Assembly: GCA_016934055.1 (NCBI GenBank)
Contig: JAFGTR010000088.1
Span: forward strand, 1-56,459
Source of the DNA: Bacteroidales bacterium
Lineage (GTDB): Bacteria > Bacteroidota > Bacteroidia > Bacteroidales > UBA10428
Length of the DNA stretch: 56,459 nt
Direction of reading: 5' to 3'
The translations under genes were made by a program, and so were the position numbers. Below the pieces are notes generated by a model that made no database searches, was not told the origin of the DNA, and saw only the letters and a program-made list of their open reading frames with translations. The stretch's first letter is position 1. Each line of letters opens with the position of its first letter. Positions 33,215 to 42,364 of the stretch are shown one piece after another.

Positions 33215-34864
33215 TTAATGATACAGGAATTTTTTGATGCTTTTTTTCGGTGTTTTTTCAAATTCGGTATCCACAGTTTCAATTTTTGAAATGCCCATAT
33301 AACCAGGCAGGATGGCATTAAGTTCACGCCGGTATTCTTCCATCTTTTCCCCGACTTCTTCTTTTGGTACCCCGTCAGCTTCAAGAGCTGCAAAGTCAGG
33401 ATAGACCAGGGCAACAATCTTTCCGCTGCGTTCTACAACAATACCTTCCTGAACGTATATCAGGTTATTGATTTTTTCCTCGATCTCTTCAGGATAAATA
33501 TTCTGACCGGAAGGTCCCAGTATCATGCTTTTACTTCTGCCTTTAATAAACACATAATTCTCTTTATCAATGATGCCAAGGTCTCCGGTGTGCAGCCACC
33601 CGTCCTTGTCAAGGGCTTCAGCCGTTGCCTGTTCATTTTTGTAATAGCCCAGCATCACGTTTTCGCCCCGTACCAGTATTTCACCCACAGTGTTATAGGG
33701 ATCGTCGGAATCAATGGTTATTTCAAGTGTGTCGACTACTTTTCCGGCCGAATGTTTTTTTCTGAATTGCCAACCGGCATAACTGATCAGGGGCCCGCAT
33801 TCCGTCATGCCATAACCCATTGAGAACGGAAATTTTATCCGGGCCAGTAAAGCTTCAACTTCTGCATTCAATGCCGCACCTCCGATGACCACCTCATGGA
33901 ACCGTCCGCCGAAAGCCTTCGTAAGACTCCCTTTGATCTTGTTGTATACCAGTTTATTCAAGAGAGGAAGTTTAATCAGTGTTTTGGCAGCGCCTTTGCT
34001 GATTGCCGGTAATATCTGTTTTTTATAGATTTTTTCAATGATCAGCGGAACAGCAAGAACCAGGTGGGGTTTTACAACACCGAATGCTTCAATGATAACC
34101 TGGGGTGATGGTGTTTTGGTCAGGAATGTGATATGACACCCGAGTGAAAAGGGAAACATAAACTCGAAAGCACAGCCATAAGTATGGGCCAGTGGCAGGA
34201 AGGAAACAATGGAATCACCCGATTTCAGCGGCATATTTTCACGGGCATAACGGATGTTGGCGCTCAGGCTGTTGAGGTTCAGAACAACACCTTTTGAGAA
34301 GCCTGTGGTGCCTGAAGTATAGTTGATAACAGCCAGATTTTCATTGGGGAAAGGATCAAAAGCATACTGTTGTTTGTTGATGCCTTCAGGGTATTCTTTC
34401 TGGCAGAGTTTTTCAATTTCTTCAGTTGAAGAGGGGAGAGACGAAACCGAAGTCTGTATAATACCGAAGTTTTCAAGTGAAACACTTGCTTTGACGGCAG
34501 GCATCTCTTTTTTGTCCAGGGTTTGGTTAATGGTATCGCTTGTGAACAGAAATACGGAATCACTGTGGTTAACGATGTTCATGATATCCTCAGGCTTGAA
34601 ATCAGGCAGTATAGGTACAATGACCGCTCCGTATGTTACGGTTGAAAGAAAGGCCATACACCAGTTGGCTGAGTTTTTACCGACAAGAGATATTTTGTCA
34701 CCCTTTTTAATACCGGCCAGTTTAAAGAGCAGATGCAGTTTTTTAATCTGTGATCCCACCTCACCATAAGTATAGGATGCACCTTTATAATCCGACAGTG
34801 CCGGGAGGTCCCAGTTTTCTTTAATGCTTGTTTCAAAATATGAAACGAGATTTTCTTTCAGCAT
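33215..34864 (-). CDS. AMP-forming long-chain acyl-CoA ligase-like protein
   Basis: Member of the ANL superfamily, which activates a carboxylic acid with ATP and then passes it to CoA. Of 549 residues. The nucleotide-binding P-loop 'INYTSGTTGFSKG' is at 180-192, followed by 'GYGMTECGPLI' (A5-type motif) and 'HTGDLGIIDKENYVFIKGR' (A7/A8). The C-terminal catalytic lysine region is 'EKTPKKSIKKFLY', close to the usual position. The early part matches long-chain fatty acid ligases rather than acetate ligases. It has no signal peptide and stands alone, with 194 bp to selU and a tRNA upstream, so the exact acid cannot be read from context. Confidence 0.9.
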   Translation of the reverse strand: MLKENLVSYFETSIKENWDLPALSDYKGASYTYGEVGSQIKKLHLLFKLAGIKKGDKISLVGKNSANWCMAFLSTVTYGAVIVPILPDFKPEDIMNIVNHSDSVFLFTSDTINQTLDKKEMPAVKASVSLENFGIIQTSVSSLPSSTEEIEKLCQKEYPEGINKQQYAFDPFPNENLAVINYTSGTTGFSKGVVLNLNSLSANIRYARENMPLKSGDSIVSFLPLAHTYGCAFEFMFPFSLGCHITFLTKTPSPQVIIEAFGVVKPHLVLAVPLIIEKIYKKQILPAISKGAAKTLIKLPLLNKLVYNKIKGSLTKAFGGRFHEVVIGGAALNAEVEALLARIKFPFSMGYGMTECGPLISYAGWQFRKKHSAGKVVDTLEITIDSDDPYNTVGEILVRGENVMLGYYKNEQATAEALDKDGWLHTGDLGIIDKENYVFIKGRSKSMILGPSGQNIYPEEIEEKINNLIYVQEGIVVERSGKIVALVYPDFAALEADGVPKEEVGEKMEEYRRELNAILPGYMGISKIETVDTEFEKTPKKSIKKFLYH

Positions 34865-35095
34865 ATGGTTAAGATTTATTTAATCGTTACACGAATATAG
34901 GGCTTTTTTATGAGCTGATGACTCCCGCTGCGAAATAAAAAGTAAGGAAGGAATCAGAATGATATCATGATATATAAGGTAATGTATTTTGAAGACCTCG
35001 AGCGCTTTTGCAGCAGGCGATAACGACTATTAATTCAATAATCAGGCACACTTTTAAAAAGTGCGCCAGTTGGGCCTTGTAAGTGGCTTAAATTT

Positions 35096-35113
35096 AAGTG
35101 ATTCCGGCGCGAT
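35096..35113 (-). repeat. 18-nt duplicate of the tRNA-Arg 3' end
   Basis: The 18 bases at 35096-35113 are identical to 35215-35232, which cover the 3' end of tRNA-Arg and the three bases beyond it. The two copies are direct repeats 119 bp apart. Such duplications usually mark attachment sites of integrative elements, but no integrase is present. Confidence 0.75.
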
Positions 35114-35163
35114 GACTCGCATCCCGCATGCAATCGCTACAGGCCGCTCGAGATCACGCCGGA
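35103..35163 (-). other. structured element, possible small RNA
   Basis: Read on the minus strand, an 11-nt 5' arm (from 35163) pairs fully, with one G-T pair, with the 3' arm ending at 35103. Inside, CTCG and CGAG can pair again, and a GCAT/ATGC hairpin is possible. It follows tRNA-Arg by about 55 bp in the same direction. It may be a degenerate tRNA, a processed small RNA or a remnant of an attachment site. Confidence 0.35.
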
Positions 35164-35217
35164 TACATTGACAAATTAACAATATTTCAGGAGATAATTT
35201 TCCTGCAAAAAATAAAG

Positions 35218-35291
35218 TGATTCCGGCGCGATTCGAACGCGCGACCCACAGCTTAGAAGGCTGTTGCTCTATCCAACTGAGCTACGGAACC
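35218..35291 (-). tRNA. tRNA-Arg (anticodon TCT)
   Basis: Full cloverleaf on the minus strand: acceptor GGTTCCG with CGGAATC (one G-T pair), D-arm GCTC...GAGC with 'AGTTGGATA', anticodon stem ACAGC/GCTGT around loop CTTCTAA giving anticodon TCT, five-base variable loop, and T-arm GCGCG/CGCGC around TTCGAAT. Discriminator base A; CCA is not encoded. It decodes AGA. Confidence 0.97.
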
Positions 35292-35332
35292 ATGAGATGG
35301 TCTTAATATTTGAGAATCTGAAATGAAACTAT

Positions 35333-35348
35333 CCCCTCCCGGGAGGGG
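35333..35348. repeat. 16-bp perfect GC palindrome
   Basis: CCCCTCCC followed directly by GGGAGGGG, then a G-rich tail (TAGGGGTGGGT). It lies between tRNA-Arg and the 3' end of the sensor gene. With no loop and no following T-run close by, it does not look like a simple terminator; it resembles small dispersed palindromes of Bacteroidota genomes. Confidence 0.8.
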
Positions 35349-35451
35349 TAGGGGTGGGTCACATCATCAAATCAATATTTTTTTCAGCCTGCAAAGTTAT
35401 AAAAAATATGATTCTCAAGCAGCGTGTTTTTCTTATTTTAATACAAAGGAT

Positions 35452-38319
35452 TTATTGCTTCTTTGTTCCCTTTTTCAGGTTTCTTATTTCCTCCTGCAGC
35501 CTTTTAATTTCCTCATTTTTGCCTTTAATAATGTTTTCTTTAGCCTTGATTTCCTGCTGAAGATTTACGAAGTTTGTCACATCTTTTGATATCCCGAAGG
35601 TACCGATGATATTATTGTTTTCATCCCGTAAAGGCATTTTTGTGGTGTTCACATAATTAACCCGGCCGTCAGGCAGAACTTCTTTTTCAACCTTATCCAC
35701 CATAGGCTTGCCGGTTCTTATTATTTTCTGTTCGTCTTCATATGCAGGTCTTGAATGCTCTTCGTCAAACATATCGAAATCCGATTTGCCTAAAAGCTCT
35801 TCGGGCTTGTTGAGTTTAAAAAGTTTGAGCATGGAAGCGCTGAAACGTATAAAGCGACTTTTTAAATCTTTAAAGTAAATACTTTCAGGGACATTGTTCA
35901 ACAAAGCATCAAGCAGTGATTTTTCTTTTGAAAGCAATTGCTGCTGTTCTTTTAATTGCTCCATCATTTTCAGTTCACTTTCCCTTCGTGCTTTTTCTTT
36001 CTGTTCTTCTTCTTTCCTGATACGGGCCATTTCTTCCTGCGTAGCTTTTAATTCTTCAAGGTTCTGCCTCAGTTCTTCCTCCTGCTGGGATATCTCTTCC
36101 GAACGTTTTTTAGATTCTTCGAGTAAAAGAGCTGTTTGTTCATGCAGTTTAACTGTTACCAGGGTGGCAGCAATACTTTCAGCAACCTTTTCCACAAAAT
36201 CGATTTCGTGTTTTCTGAATTCATTGAAAGAGGCTATCTCAATAGCACCTGTAATCTGATCTTCCTTTTTAAGCGGTACGATAAGCAAACTTCGGGGTAC
36301 AGCGCCTCCCAAGCCTGATCGTATTTCGATATAATCCTCAGGAATATCTTTAAGATAGATAGATTGTTTTTCCAAAACACAATTTCCTATCAGGTCTTCG
36401 CCAACTTTAATCCTTTTTTTCAGAAATTTTTGCCGGTCATAGGCATAAGCAGCAACCAGGCTGAGATATTGTCCGTCGGTCTGTGAATCCTCCATCAGAA
36501 AGAATCCTCCCTGGTTAGCGGAAAGATATTGGATAAGATTTCTGATGATATTATAAGACAGCTTTTGTATGTCGTTATTATCCTGCCTCAGAATATCATT
36601 AAACATTGCTATGCCATGTGTAGTCCAATTCCGGATATCATCTTCAACCTTTCTGGCATCTTCTTCCTGTTTGGTTTTTATCATGTTATCCCTTAACTTG
36701 TTTAAAGAGATGCCAATAAGGTCATTATCCCCGGTTACGGCAAAGGCTGAGTCAGTTTTGCCTTCAGTGAGTTCAGTGGCAAACCGGGCAGCTTCACCAA
36801 TTCTTTTAATGATATTATTCGCTGTATTTTTTACAATGTCAAGTTCATCTGTTAATTTAACCGTTGTTTCATCATTCTCTTTATTATCAGCCAGGGAGGT
36901 AAGGGTTTTGTTAAGATTTGCAACACGAAGTGTAATATCATTACTGAAAAATGATATAAGCCATATCAAAATCAGAATCAACAATATGTAAAAGATGATC
37001 ATAAATATCAACAAAGACCTGACTGGTCTGAGAACATCAGGGACCGGAAACTGTGAAATCAGGATCCAGTCTAATCCGTTTATGTTTAAAGGTGTATAGG
37101 AACATAATGCACTTTTCCCTGAAGGGGTTACATATTTTCCTTTTCCTGCAATTCCAAGGCTGGCATTGGCGAACACATTGCCCTGAACCTGCAGATTCAT
37201 GACCGTACAAGATGATTTGTCAATCACAGCTATATTATCTCCGGCTGTTCTATATTTTAATTTTTTTAAATACCTGTTTTGGTCTGACAGGAAATCCGGA
37301 TCATTGCTTCTGAAAAACCTGTCAGTGCCGATTATCATTGTTGAAATAGCCGTCGCCCAGTCGTTTTCAGCATGCGGTTGTGTCAACAGCAAATTGTCGA
37401 GATAATCAGCCTCAACACTGAAAACAATGGCTCCTATTGTTTGATTACCTTGTACCACCGGGGTTGAAAAATAAAAACATGGCGGTATAATACCTGGAAT
37501 GCGTCTGTCCATATCGGTTAAAAGGACACTTTCTTTTGATGAAGAAATAGCATTGCGAAATGCTCGAGAGAGTTTGCTGTTTTTATAACTACCTGTGAAA
37601 AGGTTTGTGCCGAAATCAGGATACTTTTTTAAAGAATAAAAAATATAACCGCTTTTAGCATCGATAAAATACAGATCTGAAATTCTGTTCTTCCTGGCAT
37701 AGTTTAACAACCATGATTGATGCTGAACATGAACCCCCGAATAAAGGCTGCCGTCACCCGCCCCTGTTGTTTCATATTTCCGTGTCAGGGACTTTGTATT
37801 GGCTGCAAGGTATAAAAATTGCAGGATGGTTTGTTTGGGATCTTCAGAAAGGAAATCTTCAAGGTCAGGTGCAACTGTTTTTTTTTCTTCAATCTGGGGT
37901 AATAACCGGGTGGTATAATAGTCTTCCAGTTCCTTGCGGATTTCTTCATAAGAGTTGGCGTTTCCCAGATAATAATTATCATATTCTAAATCACTGAATC
38001 CCTGCAATAGTGAATTGAAAGCATTTATTGTACGCGAACTTTTTGCGAAAAGCTGAAGCTGTGTTTTGAACCTGTTCAGTTCATCTTCAATGTGTTGCTT
38101 TTTAATGTTTTCAACAAGTGAAAGTGTTTCATAAGCAGAAGACACAGATAATTTTTTTTGTTTGAACCAGACAAGAAATAAAACAATGAGGAGCGCGATC
38201 AGAAGATTGCTTAATAATGCCATTAGTATTTTGCCTTTCAGATTCAGCCTGGCAGGATTCAACCTGCTGGTGATGTTGCTCATGAACCGGGCATATTTCA
38301 TTTCCCTCTTATTCTCCAT
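35452..38319 (-). CDS. membrane sensor with dCache, GAF and PAS domains but no output domain
   Basis: Signalling protein of 955 residues. Helix 1 (about 31-52) and helix 2 (about 431-455) bracket a periplasmic region with the features of a double Cache ligand-binding domain ('LYFIDAKSGYIFYS', 'GAIVFSVEADYLDNL'). Inside the cell come a linker resembling HAMP, a GAF domain (about 575-725, 'GEDLIGNCVLEKQSIYLKDI'), a long Glu/Lys-rich coiled coil (about 725-800), a PAS domain (about 804-920, 'SIYFKDLKSRFIRFS' and 'GTFGISKDVT') and a final coiled coil. I find no histidine kinase, GGDEF, phosphatase or methyl-accepting part, so it must act through a partner. It is divergent from a TPR membrane protein gene. 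Confidence 0.88.
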   Translation of the reverse strand: MENKREMKYARFMSNITSRLNPARLNLKGKILMALLSNLLIALLIVLFLVWFKQKKLSVSSAYETLSLVENIKKQHIEDELNRFKTQLQLFAKSSRTINAFNSLLQGFSDLEYDNYYLGNANSYEEIRKELEDYYTTRLLPQIEEKKTVAPDLEDFLSEDPKQTILQFLYLAANTKSLTRKYETTGAGDGSLYSGVHVQHQSWLLNYARKNRISDLYFIDAKSGYIFYSLKKYPDFGTNLFTGSYKNSKLSRAFRNAISSSKESVLLTDMDRRIPGIIPPCFYFSTPVVQGNQTIGAIVFSVEADYLDNLLLTQPHAENDWATAISTMIIGTDRFFRSNDPDFLSDQNRYLKKLKYRTAGDNIAVIDKSSCTVMNLQVQGNVFANASLGIAGKGKYVTPSGKSALCSYTPLNINGLDWILISQFPVPDVLRPVRSLLIFMIIFYILLILILIWLISFFSNDITLRVANLNKTLTSLADNKENDETTVKLTDELDIVKNTANNIIKRIGEAARFATELTEGKTDSAFAVTGDNDLIGISLNKLRDNMIKTKQEEDARKVEDDIRNWTTHGIAMFNDILRQDNNDIQKLSYNIIRNLIQYLSANQGGFFLMEDSQTDGQYLSLVAAYAYDRQKFLKKRIKVGEDLIGNCVLEKQSIYLKDIPEDYIEIRSGLGGAVPRSLLIVPLKKEDQITGAIEIASFNEFRKHEIDFVEKVAESIAATLVTVKLHEQTALLLEESKKRSEEISQQEEELRQNLEELKATQEEMARIRKEEEQKEKARRESELKMMEQLKEQQQLLSKEKSLLDALLNNVPESIYFKDLKSRFIRFSASMLKLFKLNKPEELLGKSDFDMFDEEHSRPAYEDEQKIIRTGKPMVDKVEKEVLPDGRVNYVNTTKMPLRDENNNIIGTFGISKDVTNFVNLQQEIKAKENIIKGKNEEIKRLQEEIRNLKKGTKKQ

Positions 38320-38491
38320 ATAAATGATATTTAGCGGATAGTGGTATGTTGCAAATTAACAAAAAAAAGTGAATTAATATGAAATAAATAAAATGATGTT
38401 TGGTTAAAAACCTTTAATATCTTTATATAAAAAAATACTAACTTATACAGAAATTTGCAGATAACGGAAGTTTTCATATGATATAAATAAA

Positions 38492-38499
38492 AAGGAAGG
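38492..38499 (+). promoter_or_regulatory. purine-rich ribosome binding site of the TPR gene
   Basis: AAGGAAGG ends two bases before the ATG at 38502. Strong Shine-Dalgarno-like sites are uncommon in Bacteroidota, where most genes here lack one. It supports 38502 as the start, although the spacing is short. Confidence 0.4.
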
Positions 38500-38501
38500 T
38501 T

Positions 38502-40265
38502 ATGAAAATAGAGAAATTATACAGAGAATTGTTGACAACCCTGGTTATTTCTTTACTGATAATAAACGGGTACAGTATTACGGCAAATACTGCTGTTTCT
38601 TACCTGAATGTGCGGCAGGATGATAAACGTGCCCTTTATATTGAGCATATTAAAAAGGGCGACAAATTTCTGGCTGAAAAGAATTATGCAGCAGCCATGT
38701 TTGAATATGAGAAAGCTGCTGAGCTTATGCCTTATGAAGAAGAACCCAAACTTAAAATGCAGAGTATTGAAGCAACATTGGGCACAAAGGAACTTGCTGA
38801 AGTCAAGAAAAAAGTAGAGCAGGCAAAAAGAGAGGAGGCGGAACAGCTCAGAAAAGCGAAGGAAGCCGAGGCTGAAAGTGCCAAACCTGTTGTGCAGGAA
38901 AAGGAAGGTTTTGAATCTTTTCTTGTTGAACGCCAAAAACAGTCTGCCAGGGATAGTATCAGACAGGCTATTTTTGACGCTTTTGCCGAGGAATTGAAAA
39001 TAGTAGAACAGGGTAACGATATGTTGGCACGATCGGCTGTATACCGTAAAATTGCCGATGCCTTTAAAGAAGCCAGAGATGAAGAAATTGCGATCAAGTA
39101 TTACCAAAAGGCTCTTGAAATCGAACAAGAATATGGTAAACAGGAAGATGTTTCAACTGTTTATGAGGATATAGCTGATGCATATTACGAATCCGGCGAT
39201 TTTCAGAATTCTATCAACAGCTATGAAAAATCATTATCGGTGAAACAAAAAGCCGGGGATAAGGCAGGGGTATCTAAAGTCCTTTCAAATATTGCCGGCG
39301 TATATGAGACAACTTATGATTATAAGAATGCAATTGACTATTATCAGCAATCAGCAAAGCTAAAAGACAGTATCGCAGATGAGTCGGGCTTGAAAGATGT
39401 TATGGATAATCTTGGCAATGTATATTATAAGCAGAAGGTACTTACAAGCGCGATTCTTTCTTATGAAAAAGCTGAAAAGATTATTAAAAAGTTGGATATT
39501 AAAGAGGCACTGGGTCCGGTTTACAACAAACTCGGCGTGGCCTATTATGAGATGGGAAACCTGGTGGAGGCGGAAAAATTCTTTAAAGAATCGAGAAAGA
39601 ACCTTTATGAGACAGGCAACAGAAAAGAAGCTGCCATGGCCGAAAATAATCTTGGAAATTTGTTATTTATTAACAACAAATATGAGGAAGCCATTGAATA
39701 TTATGAACGCTCTCTGGCATCCAAAAAGACTGGTGATTATGAATACGGCAGGGCCGTAACCATGTTTAATATGGGGAATGCCTATCGTCGTTCAGGAAAT
39801 CATGAAAAGGCACTGGAATTATACGAGGAAAGCAAAAGGATCTCTGACAGCCTTGAATTTACCACTCTATCGGCGAAAAACCTGAAAGCACTGGCCGCTG
39901 TTTACAATGCGGTTAAGCAATTTGAAAAAGCAGAATTACTTGAGAAAGAACTTGATACACTTGAACTGTCATCATCCATCAGCATTGAATTTCCGGTGTC
40001 TGAAAACGAAATGGACCTGGATATAAAAAAGACACAGGAGATTCTGTCCAAACTCAGTGAAGAGGCACTGAAAAGAAAGGATATTGTTGAAGCAGAGAGC
40101 AATAATAAAATGGCCGACCTGTATATTAATACCCTCAATAAACAGTATATGAAGGAACAAAGCCGCAGCCGTACTTTTTTAATCCTTTCTGTTGTTTTAG
40201 GTGCTGTTCTTCTCCTGACCATCATATTGGCTGTAAGAAGTTCCCGTAAAAATAAAGGGACATGA
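38502..40265 (+). CDS. TPR-repeat membrane protein
   Basis: Protein of 587 residues with an N-terminal signal/anchor (about 12-30), a charged Lys/Glu/Ala helix (about 95-130), about eight tetratricopeptide repeats (about 150-480, for example 'IAIKYYQKALEIEQEYGKQEDVSTVYEDIADAYYESG' in pieces), and a C-terminal membrane helix (about 558-578) followed by a basic tail of nine residues. In many Bacteroidota proteins the same TPR-helix layout continues into a histidine kinase or a LuxR-type domain; here the chain simply ends. The TPR part should lie in the periplasm and bind a protein partner. The divergent neighbour is a sensor that also lacks an output domain, so a functional pair is possible but unproven. 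Confidence 0.87.
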   Translation: MKIEKLYRELLTTLVISLLIINGYSITANTAVSYLNVRQDDKRALYIEHIKKGDKFLAEKNYAAAMFEYEKAAELMPYEEEPKLKMQSIEATLGTKELAEVKKKVEQAKREEAEQLRKAKEAEAESAKPVVQEKEGFESFLVERQKQSARDSIRQAIFDAFAEELKIVEQGNDMLARSAVYRKIADAFKEARDEEIAIKYYQKALEIEQEYGKQEDVSTVYEDIADAYYESGDFQNSINSYEKSLSVKQKAGDKAGVSKVLSNIAGVYETTYDYKNAIDYYQQSAKLKDSIADESGLKDVMDNLGNVYYKQKVLTSAILSYEKAEKIIKKLDIKEALGPVYNKLGVAYYEMGNLVEAEKFFKESRKNLYETGNRKEAAMAENNLGNLLFINNKYEEAIEYYERSLASKKTGDYEYGRAVTMFNMGNAYRRSGNHEKALELYEESKRISDSLEFTTLSAKNLKALAAVYNAVKQFEKAELLEKELDTLELSSSISIEFPVSENEMDLDIKKTQEILSKLSEEALKRKDIVEAESNNKMADLYINTLNKQYMKEQSRSRTFLILSVVLGAVLLLTIILAVRSSRKNKGT

Positions 40266-40352
40266 TTAAGGCCAGGCTTGTTATGCCTGCATTATCAGGG
40301 ACAGGAGTTTTTTAGAAAAAAAGGATTGTTCTTTTTAAAAAATGTTGATTTT

Positions 40353-41399
40353 TCATGCAGGCTCCTGTTGGCTCAGGCAATGCCAGCTTCCCAGACCCCA
40401 TATGATCTCCGTTGAATCGATACCCAGTACTGGCTTGTCTTTAATGTGTTCCGAGAGAATGTTCAAAGCTGTGTCGTCCTGTTGGCATCTGAATACAGGT
40501 ACAATTACACCTGCATTGGCCATATAAAAATTAGCATATGATGCCGGCAAACGCTGTCCTTCATAATAAACCGGTTCAGGCATAGGTAACTCAACAATAT
40601 TCATTTGCTTGCCATTAGCCATTCTCATCTTTTTCAGTTTTTCAAGATTTTTTTTCAAGGGATTGTAATTGGGATCTGCCCGGTTTGATTCTGTCATGGT
40701 TATAACTGTGTCTTCATTAATGAAGCGTGTCAGATCATCTATATGACCATCTGTATCGTCACCTTCAATCCCGTCACCAAGCCATAACACCTTTTCAACA
40801 CAATAATACTGCATCAGGAACTCTTCTATCTTCGATTTGGATATACCGGGATTGCGATTTGGATTCAGAAGGCAGGAAGTAGTTGTAATTAAAGTTCCCC
40901 TGCCATTCACATCGATTGATCCTCCTTCCATGACAATGCCCGGATAGAAAACAGGCAGTCCCATCAGATTGGCAATATGGGTGGGTATGTGCGTATCCAG
41001 GTTGGCAGGATATTTTCCGCCCCAGCCGTTATAGCGCCAGTTTACAATAACCTTGGGAACATATGCTGCAGGATTAACCAGGAACGTGGGACCATGATCA
41101 CGGCACCATGCATCATTGGTCGGATGGATATGCAGTGTATAACGTTCCGGTGAAATACCGGTTTTTTGCAGAACCTCATTAACCCTGTTTTTCATTAATT
41201 CGTCGACGACATTGATATTGACCTTCTCTCCCCGGCTTAATTGTTTGATAAATTCATGGTAATAAGGGAAAATGGTATTGATCTTTCCCGGCCATGAAGA
41301 CTCATTATGAGGGTAACTCAACCAGGTGGATGCATGTTTTTCCCATTCGGCCGGAAAGCGATAGCCGAGTTTTGCCGGAGTATCGGATTGCTGTATCAT
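40353..41399 (-). CDS. aguA: agmatine deiminase
   Basis: Hydrolyses agmatine to N-carbamoylputrescine and ammonia, the first step of the agmatine route to putrescine. The 348-residue protein has the pentein fold. The catalytic cysteine is Cys341 near the C-terminus ('GSWHCLSQQEP'); also seen are 'DAWCRDHGP' (96-104), 'MEGGSIDVNG' with Glu158 (157-166) and 'EGDDTDGHIDD' with His219 (212-222). All are family signatures of the peptidyl-arginine deiminase/agmatine deiminase group. The aguB gene lies 23 bp upstream, which confirms the pathway. Confidence 0.95.
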   Translation of the reverse strand: MIQQSDTPAKLGYRFPAEWEKHASTWLSYPHNESSWPGKINTIFPYYHEFIKQLSRGEKVNINVVDELMKNRVNEVLQKTGISPERYTLHIHPTNDAWCRDHGPTFLVNPAAYVPKVIVNWRYNGWGGKYPANLDTHIPTHIANLMGLPVFYPGIVMEGGSIDVNGRGTLITTTSCLLNPNRNPGISKSKIEEFLMQYYCVEKVLWLGDGIEGDDTDGHIDDLTRFINEDTVITMTESNRADPNYNPLKKNLEKLKKMRMANGKQMNIVELPMPEPVYYEGQRLPASYANFYMANAGVIVPVFRCQQDDTALNILSEHIKDKPVLGIDSTEIIWGLGSWHCLSQQEPA

Positions 41400-41422
41400 A
41401 TTATAATTAAAAACAGAGGTTT

Positions 41423-42298
41423 TTATTCTTCATCAATAAAACGGTTCAGGATGGGCCCATAGGTATCGGTACGCCGGTCTCTCAAAAAGGGCCAGTGCGT
41501 GCGATAGAATTCAACAGCTGAAAGATCGAGTTCCTGAACAGCCACTTCTTCACTATCGTGGGAGGCTTTATAAAGAATACTGCCAAAAGGATTGCTGATA
41601 AACGATCCGCCCCAGAATCGCATATCACCTTCTACACCTGTGCGGTTTACAGCAACGACAAAAACACCATTGGCAATGGCATGCGAACACTGTATGGTCT
41701 GCCAGGCATTGTGTTGTTCTGTATTCACAGCTTCAGTCTGAGACAATGACCATCCTATGGCGGTTGGATAAAAAATAATCTCAGCACCCTTCAGGGCTGT
41801 GATCCTTGCAGCCTCTGGATACCACTGGTCCCAGCATATCAGTACACCTATTGTGGCAAATTGTGTTTTAAAAACGCCGTAACCGGTGTCTCCAGGCGCA
41901 AAATAGAATTTCTCGTAAAAACCGGGATCATCAGGGATGTGGTTCTTCCTGTACTTTCCAAGAAATGTGCCATCAGCATCAATAACGACAGTTGTGTTAT
42001 GATACAGGCCACCGGCACGTTTCTCAAAAAGAGATGCAATAATCACCACCCCGAGGTCGGCGGCCAGTTTTTGCATTTTTTTTGTGGTCGTACCAGGAAC
42101 CGGCTCAGCGTGTGAAAAGCTCTCATAGTTTTCCACGTCACAGAAATAAAGTGTGGAGAAAAGCTCCTGAAGGCATACAATGTTCGCCCCTTTTGAAGCG
42201 GCTTCACGAATTCCCTGAACAGCTTTGTCTACGTTGGATTCCACATCGGCAGTACAAGTCATCTGCACACATCCGACACTGACTTTTTTTTGTCCCAC
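41423..42298 (-). CDS. aguB: N-carbamoylputrescine amidohydrolase
   Basis: Nitrilase-superfamily enzyme that hydrolyses N-carbamoylputrescine to putrescine, ammonia and carbon dioxide. The 291 residues match the family. The catalytic triad is complete: Glu45 in 'CLQELF', Lys118 in 'YRKNHIPDD' and Cys155 in 'LICWDQWYPEAAR'. The motif 'WDQWYPE' is characteristic of the N-carbamoylputrescine branch. Together with aguA 23 bp downstream it makes putrescine, the precursor of spermidine. A hydroxyacid dehydrogenase gene ends 66 bp upstream in the same direction. Confidence 0.95.
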   Translation of the reverse strand: MGQKKVSVGCVQMTCTADVESNVDKAVQGIREAASKGANIVCLQELFSTLYFCDVENYESFSHAEPVPGTTTKKMQKLAADLGVVIIASLFEKRAGGLYHNTTVVIDADGTFLGKYRKNHIPDDPGFYEKFYFAPGDTGYGVFKTQFATIGVLICWDQWYPEAARITALKGAEIIFYPTAIGWSLSQTEAVNTEQHNAWQTIQCSHAIANGVFVVAVNRTGVEGDMRFWGGSFISNPFGSILYKASHDSEEVAVQELDLSAVEFYRTHWPFLRDRRTDTYGPILNRFIDEE

Positions 42299-42364
42299 TT
42301 TATTAAAAATTATATTCTGAAAACGTTCTTACATTATTGACAATCAAAATTTTCAATCTGCCCC

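Larger units (their letters stand above)
34865..35217. other. 353-bp gap downstream of tRNA-Arg
   Basis: No coding frame. It contains an almost perfect 11-bp inverted repeat at 35045-35067 (GGCACACTTTT / AAAAGTGCGCC), a copy of the tRNA-Arg 3' end at 35096-35113, and a stem-forming element at 35103-35163. The composition around 35100-35165 is markedly more GC-rich than the flanks. Confidence 0.6.

Noticed and set aside
35045..35067. Rho-independent terminator of tRNA-Arg
   Set aside because: The inverted repeat is good, but no T-run follows on either strand and it lies about 150 bp beyond the tRNA.
40273..40289. Terminator hairpin after the TPR gene
   Set aside because: Five-bp stem CAGGC/GCCTG without an adjacent T-run.
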